The position numbers were made by a program, and so were the translations under genes. From Lasioglossum baleicum (lineage: Eukaryota > Arthropoda > Insecta > Hymenoptera > Halictidae), in contig NW_027469359.1 in assembly GCF_051020765.1 (NCBI RefSeq), forward strand, positions 122,928 to 186,927: a stretch of DNA of 64,000 nucleotides. The letters run 5' to 3'. This document shows positions 59,086 to 64,000 of the stretch, one piece after another. Below the pieces are notes generated by a model. The model had not been told where the DNA came from. It did no database searches and saw nothing but the letters and a program-made list of their open reading frames with translations. Within the stretch, counting starts at the first letter, position 1; every line of letters begins with the position of its first letter.

Positions 59086-62000
59086 GCTAGTCGAGCAAAA
59101 ACACGTGCAAGAGGATGCATCCCGCAGGCTAGTCGCGTAAAAACACGTGCGAGAGGATGCATCCCGCAGGCTAGTCGAGTAAAAACACGTGCGAGAGGGT
59201 GCATCCCGCAGGCTAGTCGAGTAAAAACACGTGCGAGAGGATGCATCCCGCAGGCTAGTCGAGTAAAAACACGTGCGAGAGGGTGCATCCGCAGGCTAGT
59301 CGAGTAAAAACACGTGCGAGAGGATGCATCCCGCCGGCTAGTCGAGTAAAAACACGTGCGAGAGGATGCATCCCGCAGGCTAGTCGCGTAAAAACACGTG
59401 CGAGAGGATGCATCCCGCAGGCTAGTCGAGTAAAAACACGTGCGGGAGGATGCATCCCGCAGGCTAGTCGAGTAAAAACACGTGCGAGAGGATGCTTCCC
59501 GCAGGCTAGTCGAGCAAAAACACGTGCGAGAGGATGCATCCCGCAGGCTAGTCGAGCAAAAACACGTGCGAGAGGATGCATCCCGCAGGCTAGTCGAGCA
59601 AAAACACGTGCGAGAGGATGCATCCCGCAGGCTAGTCGAGCAAAAACACGTGCGAGATCATGCATCCCGCAGGCTAGTCGAGTAAAAACACGTGCGAGAG
59701 GATACATCCGCAGGCTAGTCGAGTAAAAACACGTGCGAGAGGATGCATCCCGCAGGCTAGTCGAGTAAAAACACGTGCGAGAGGATGCTTCCCGCAGGCT
59801 AGTCGAGTAAAAACACGTGCGAGAGGATGCTTCCCGCAGGCTAGTCGAGTAAAAACACGTGCGAGAGGATGCATCCCGCAGGCTAGTCGAGTAAAAACAC
59901 GTGCAAGAGGATGCTTCCGCAGGCTAGTCGAGTAAAAACACGTGCGAGAGGATGCTTCCCGCAGGCTAGTCGAGTAAAAACACGTGCGAGAGGATGCATC
60001 CCGCAGGCTAGTCGAGCAAAAACACGTGCGAGAGGATGCATCCCGCAGGCTAGTCGAGCAAAAACACGTGCGAGAGGATGCATCCCGCAGGCTAGTCGAG
60101 TAAAAACACGTGCGAGAGGATGCTTCCCGCAGGCTAGTCGAGTAAAAACACGTGCGAGAGGATGCTTCCGCAGGCTAGTCGAGTAAAAACACGTGCGAGA
60201 GGATGCATCCCGCAGCTAGTCGAGTAAAAACACGTGCAAGAGGATGCTTCCCGCAGGCTAGTCGAGTAAAAACACGTGCGAGAGGATGCTTCCCGCAGGC
60301 TAGTCGAGTAAAAACACGTGCGAGAGGATGCATCCCGCAGGCTAGTCGAGTAAAAACACGTGCGAGAGGATGCATCCCGCAGGCTAGTCGAGTAAAAACA
60401 CGTGCGAGAGGATGCATCCCGCAGCTAGTCCAGTAAAAACACGTGCGAGAGGATGCATCCCGCAGGCTAGTCGAGTAAAACACGTGCGAGAGGATGCATC
60501 CCGCAGGCTAGTCGAGTAAAAAGACGTGCGAGAGGATGCATCCCGCAGGCTAGTCGAGTAAAAACACGTGCGAGAGGATGCATCCCGCAGGCTAGTCGCG
60601 TAAAACACGTGCGAGAGGATGCATCCCGCAGGCTAGTCGAGTAAAAACACGTGCGAGAGGATGCATCCCGCAGGCTAGTCGCGTAAAAACACGTGCGAGA
60701 GGATGCATCCCGCAGGCTAGTCGAGTAAAAACACGTGCGGGAGGATGCATCCCGCAGGCTAGTCGAGTAAAAACACGTGCGAGAGGATGCTTCCCGCAGG
60801 CTAGTCGAGCAAAAACACGTGCGAGAGGATGCATCCCGCAGGCTAGTCGAGCAAAAACACGTGCGAGAGGATGCATCCCGCAGGCTAGTCGAGCAAAAAC
60901 ACGTGCGAGAGGATGCATCCCGCAGGCTAGTCGAGCAAAAACACGTGCGAGATCATGCATCCCGCAGGCTAGTCGAGTAAAAACACGTGCGAGAGGATAC
61001 ATCCCGCAGGCTAGTCGAGTAAAAACACGTGCGAGAGGATGCATCCCGCAGGCTAGTCGAGTAAAAACACGTGCGAGAGGATGCTTCCCGCAGGCTAGTC
61101 GAGTAAAAACACGTGCGAGAGGATGCTTCCCGCAGGCTAGTCGAGTAAAAACACGTGCGAGAGGATGCATCCCGCAGGCTAGTCGAGTAAAACACGTGCA
61201 AGAGGATGCTTCCCGCAGGCTAGTCGAGTAAAAACACGTGCGAGAGGATGCTTCCCGCAGGCTAGTCGAGTAAAAACACGTGCGAGAGGATGCATCCCGC
61301 AGGCTAGTCGAGCAAAAACACGTGCGAGAGGATGCATCCCGCAGGCTAGTCGAGCAAAAACACGTGCGAGAGGATGCATCCCGCAGGCTAGTCGAGTAAA
61401 AACACGTGCGAGAGGATGCTTCCCGCAGGCTAGTCGAGTAAAAACACGTGCGAGAGGATGCTTCCCGCAGGCTAGTCGAGTAAAAACACGTGCGAGAGGA
61501 TGCATCCCGCAGGCTAGTCGAGTAAAAACACGTGCAAGAGGATGCTTCCCGCAGGCTAGTCGAGTAAAAACACGTGCGAGAGGATGCTTCCCGCAGGCTA
61601 GTCGAGTAAAAACACGTGCGAGAGGATGCATCCCGCAGGCTAGTCGAGTAAAAACACGTGCGAGAGGATGCATCCCGCAGGCTAGTCGAGTAAAAACACG
61701 TGCGAGAGGATGCATCCCGCAGGCTAGTCGAGTAAAAACACGTGCGAGAGGATACATCCCGCAGGCTAGTCGAGTAAAAACACGTGCGAGAGGATGCATC
61801 CCGCAGGCTAGTCGAGTAAAAAGACGTGCGAGAGGATGCATCCCGCAGGCTAGTCGAGTAAAAACACGTGCGAGAGGATGCATCCCGCAGGCTAGTCGCG
61901 TAAAAACACGTGCGAGAGGATGCATCCCGCAGGCTAGTCGAGTAAAAACACGTGCGAGAGGATGCATCCCGCAGGCTAGTCGAGTAAAAACACGTGCGAG

Positions 62001-64000
62001 AGGATACATCCCGCAGGCTAGTCGAGTAAAAACACGTGCGAGAAGATGCATCCCGCAGGCTAGTCGAGTAAAAAGACGTGCGAGAGGATGCATCCCGCAG
62101 GCTAGTCGAGGTAAAAACACGTGCGAGAGGATGCATCCCGCAGGCTAGTCGCGTAAAAACACGTGCGAGAGGATGCATCCCGCAGGCTAGTCGAGTAAAA
62201 ACACGTGCGAGAGGATGCATCCCGCAGGCTAGTCGCGTAAAAACACGTGCGAGAGGATGCATCCCGCAGGCTAGTAGAGCAAAAACACGTGCGAGAGGAT
62301 GCATCCCGCAGGCTAGTCGAGTAAAAACACGTGCGAGAGGATACATCCCGCAGGCTAGTCGAGTAAAAACACGTGCGAGAGGATGCATCCCGCAGGCTAG
62401 TCGAGTAAAAAGACGTGCGAGAGGATGCATCCCGCAGGCTAGTCGAGTAAAAACACGTGCGAGAGGATGCATCCCGCAGGCTAGTCGCGTAAAAACACGT
62501 GCGAGAGGATGCATCCCGCAGGCTAGTCGAGTAAAAACACGTGCGAGAGGATGCATCCCGCAGGCTAGTCGAGTAAAAACACGTGCGAGAGGATACATCC
62601 CGCAGGCTAGTCGAGTAAAAACACGTGCGAGAAGATGCATCCCGCAGGCTAGTCGAGTAAAAAGACGTGCGAGAGGATGCATCCCGCAGGGCTAGTCGAG
62701 TAAAAACACGTGCGAGAGGATGCATCCCGCAGGCTAGTCGCGTAAAAACACGTGCGAGAGGATGCATCCCGCAGGCTAGTCGAGTAAAAACACGTGCGAG
62801 AGGATGCATCCCGCAGGCTAGTCGAGTAAAAACACGTGCGAGAGGATGCATCCCGCAGGCTAGTGGAGCAAAAACACGTGCGAGAGGATGCATCCCGCAG
62901 GCTAGTAGAGCAAAAACACGTGCGAGAGGATGCATCCCGCAGGCTAGTCGAGTAAAAACACGTGCGAGAGGATACATCCCGCAGGCTAGTCAGTAAAAAC
63001 ACGTGCGAGAGGATGCATCCCGCAGGCTAGTCGAGTAAAAAGACGTGCGAGAGGATGCATCCCGCAGGCTAGTCGAGTAAAAACACGTGCGAGAGGATGC
63101 ATCCCGCAGGCTAGTCGCGTAAAAACACGTGCGAGAGGATGCATCCCGCAGGCTAGTCGAGTAAAAACACGTGCGAGAGGATGCATCCCGCAGGCTAGTC
63201 GAGTAAAAACACGTGCGAGAGGATACATCCCGCAGGCTAGTCGAGTAAAAACACGTGCGAGAGGATGCATCCCGCAGGCTAGTCGAGTAAAAAGACGTGC
63301 GAGAGGATGCATCCCGCAGGCTAGTCGAGTAAAAACACGTGCGAGAGGATGCATCCCGCAGGCTAGTCGCGTAAAAACACGTGCGAGAGGATGCATCCCG
63401 CAGGCTAGTCGAGTAAAACACGTGCGAGAGGATGCATCCCGCAGGCTAGTCGAGTAAAAACACGTGCGAGAGGATGCATCCCGCAGGCTAGTCCAGTAAA
63501 AACACGTGCGTGAGGATGCATCCCGCCGGCTAGTCGAGTAAAAACACGTGCGAGAGGATGCATCCCGCAGGCTAGTCGCGTAAAAACACGTGCGAGAGGA
63601 TGCATCCCGCAGGCTAGTCGAGTAAAAACACGTGCGGGAGGATGCATCCCGCAGGCTAGTCGCGTAAAAACACGTGCGAGAGGATGCATCCCGCAGGCTA
63701 GTCGAGTAAAACACGTGCGAGAGGGTGCATCCCGCAGGCTAGTCGAGTAAAAACACGTGCGAGAGGATGCATCCCGCCGGCTAGTCGAGTAAAAACACGT
63801 GCGAGAGGATGCATCCCGCAGGCTAGTCGCGTAAAAAACACGTGCGAGAGGATGCATCCCGCAGGCTAGTCGAGTAAAAACACGTGCGGGAGGATGCATC
63901 CTGCAGGCTAGTCGAGTAAAAACACGTGCGAGAGGATGCTTCCCGCAGGCTAGTCGAGTAAAAACACGTGCGAGAGGATGCATCCCGCAGGCTAGTCGAG
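59086..64000. repeat. Cassette-free flank with single-base indels
   Basis: About 4.9 kb of 42-mers without any 24-mer. Off-length monomers cluster: CATCCGCAGG near 59288, CATCCGCAGG near 59707, TTCCGCAGG near 59926 and 60167, GCAGCTAG near 60213 and 60422, CGAGGTAAA near 62109, GCAGGGCTAG near 62689, GTCAGTAAA near 62990, and an A6 monomer near 63834. From about 61.7 to 63.4 kb the AAAAAGACGTG monomer recurs, several times at about 251-252 bp (six monomers), a simpler higher-order period than in the rest of the window. No gene is seen. Confidence 0.85.

Larger units (their letters stand above)
1..64000. repeat. 42-bp tandem satellite array, whole window
   Basis: The window is a head-to-tail array of a 42-bp monomer with no reversal of orientation and no unique sequence. 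A clean unit lies at 379-420; in order it holds CCCGCAGG, CTAGTCGAG, an A5 tract, CACGTG, CGAGAGG and ATGCAT spanning the unit boundary. Hand count of the consensus: 13 A, 10 C, 13 G, 6 T. Recurrent variants are GAGCAAAA for GAGTAAAA, GCGGGAGG for GCGAGAGG, GATACATCC, GATGCTTCC, GTCCAG, GTCGCG, GGCCAG, GTCGAATAAA, CATCCTGCAGG and a 41-bp form with A4. These variants recur in fixed order over kilobases, which is higher-order repeat structure. No function is assigned. The family is not recognised; a eukaryotic satellite is the best reading. Long open frames through it are periodicity artefacts. Confidence 0.98.

Noticed and set aside
1..64000. CRISPR array
   Set aside because: The repeats are directly adjacent, with no unique spacers, and the apparent spacers are the repeat itself.
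1..64000. Telomeric repeats or telomere-associated sequence
   Set aside because: No TTAGGG, TTTAGGG, TTAGG or G-rich tandem runs on either strand.
1..64000. tRNA, rRNA or other structured RNA genes
   Set aside because: There is no unique stretch long enough to hold one, and no conserved tRNA box or rRNA sequence. The hairpins found are 6-bp stems within the monomer.
1..64000. Bacterial or phage origin (iterons, repeat-rich surface protein)
   Set aside because: 64 kb of uninterrupted satellite with nested higher-order structure and no gene is not known for bacteria or phages; iteron arrays are short and repeat proteins keep one open frame.

Overview
The window is one uninterrupted block of satellite DNA. 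From base 1 to base 64000 it is a head-to-tail array of a 42-bp monomer, by estimate about 1,350 copies, all in the same orientation. A second, 24-bp repeat is nested inside it as 76 short cassettes (hand count). I see no protein-coding gene, RNA gene, transposon, CRISPR array, origin or unique-sequence island. An array of this length and hierarchy points to a eukaryotic nuclear genome, in a heterochromatic, subtelomeric, pericentromeric or sex-chromosome setting. The sequence alone does not identify the species, and I do not recognise the monomer.

The 42-mer (clean copy at 379-420) is about 55% GC, with four CpGs, an A5 tract, the E-box palindrome CACGTG and the palindrome GGATGCATCC. The 24-mer (clean copy at 4038-4061) has a T-run, GGG, and the dyad TGCGCATGCGCA. 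That dyad exactly fits the known NRF1 consensus and is alternating purine-pyrimidine. Cassettes hold 3 to 5 units, the last always cut to 19 bp, and always sit at the same point of the 42-mer, in place of its AGGATGCATCCCGCAG segment.

Layout: 1-1086, plain 42-mers. 1087-3058, two irregular cassettes. 3059-13691, a first higher-order domain with cassette types A, C, D and one E, containing a 2,002-bp tandem duplication and a 2,171-bp-period duplication. 13692 to about 38755, a second domain dominated by A, B and F cassettes, with four copies of a 1.5-kb block and 1.5- to 3.2-kb segmental copies. About 38756-57275, a third domain with repeats at 1.06, 3.7-3.9 and 4.4 kb offsets. 57276-64000, a looser flank with one decayed cassette (59020-59085) and then none, and a cluster of single-base indels.

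Both 42 and 24 are multiples of three, and the consensus has no stop in several frames of both strands, so very long open frames run through the array. They are broken mainly where a monomer has four instead of five A's (41 bp). I treat them as by-products of the repeat, not genes. The observations most worth following are the dense E-box and NRF1-type sites and the way block sizes differ by whole repeat units.
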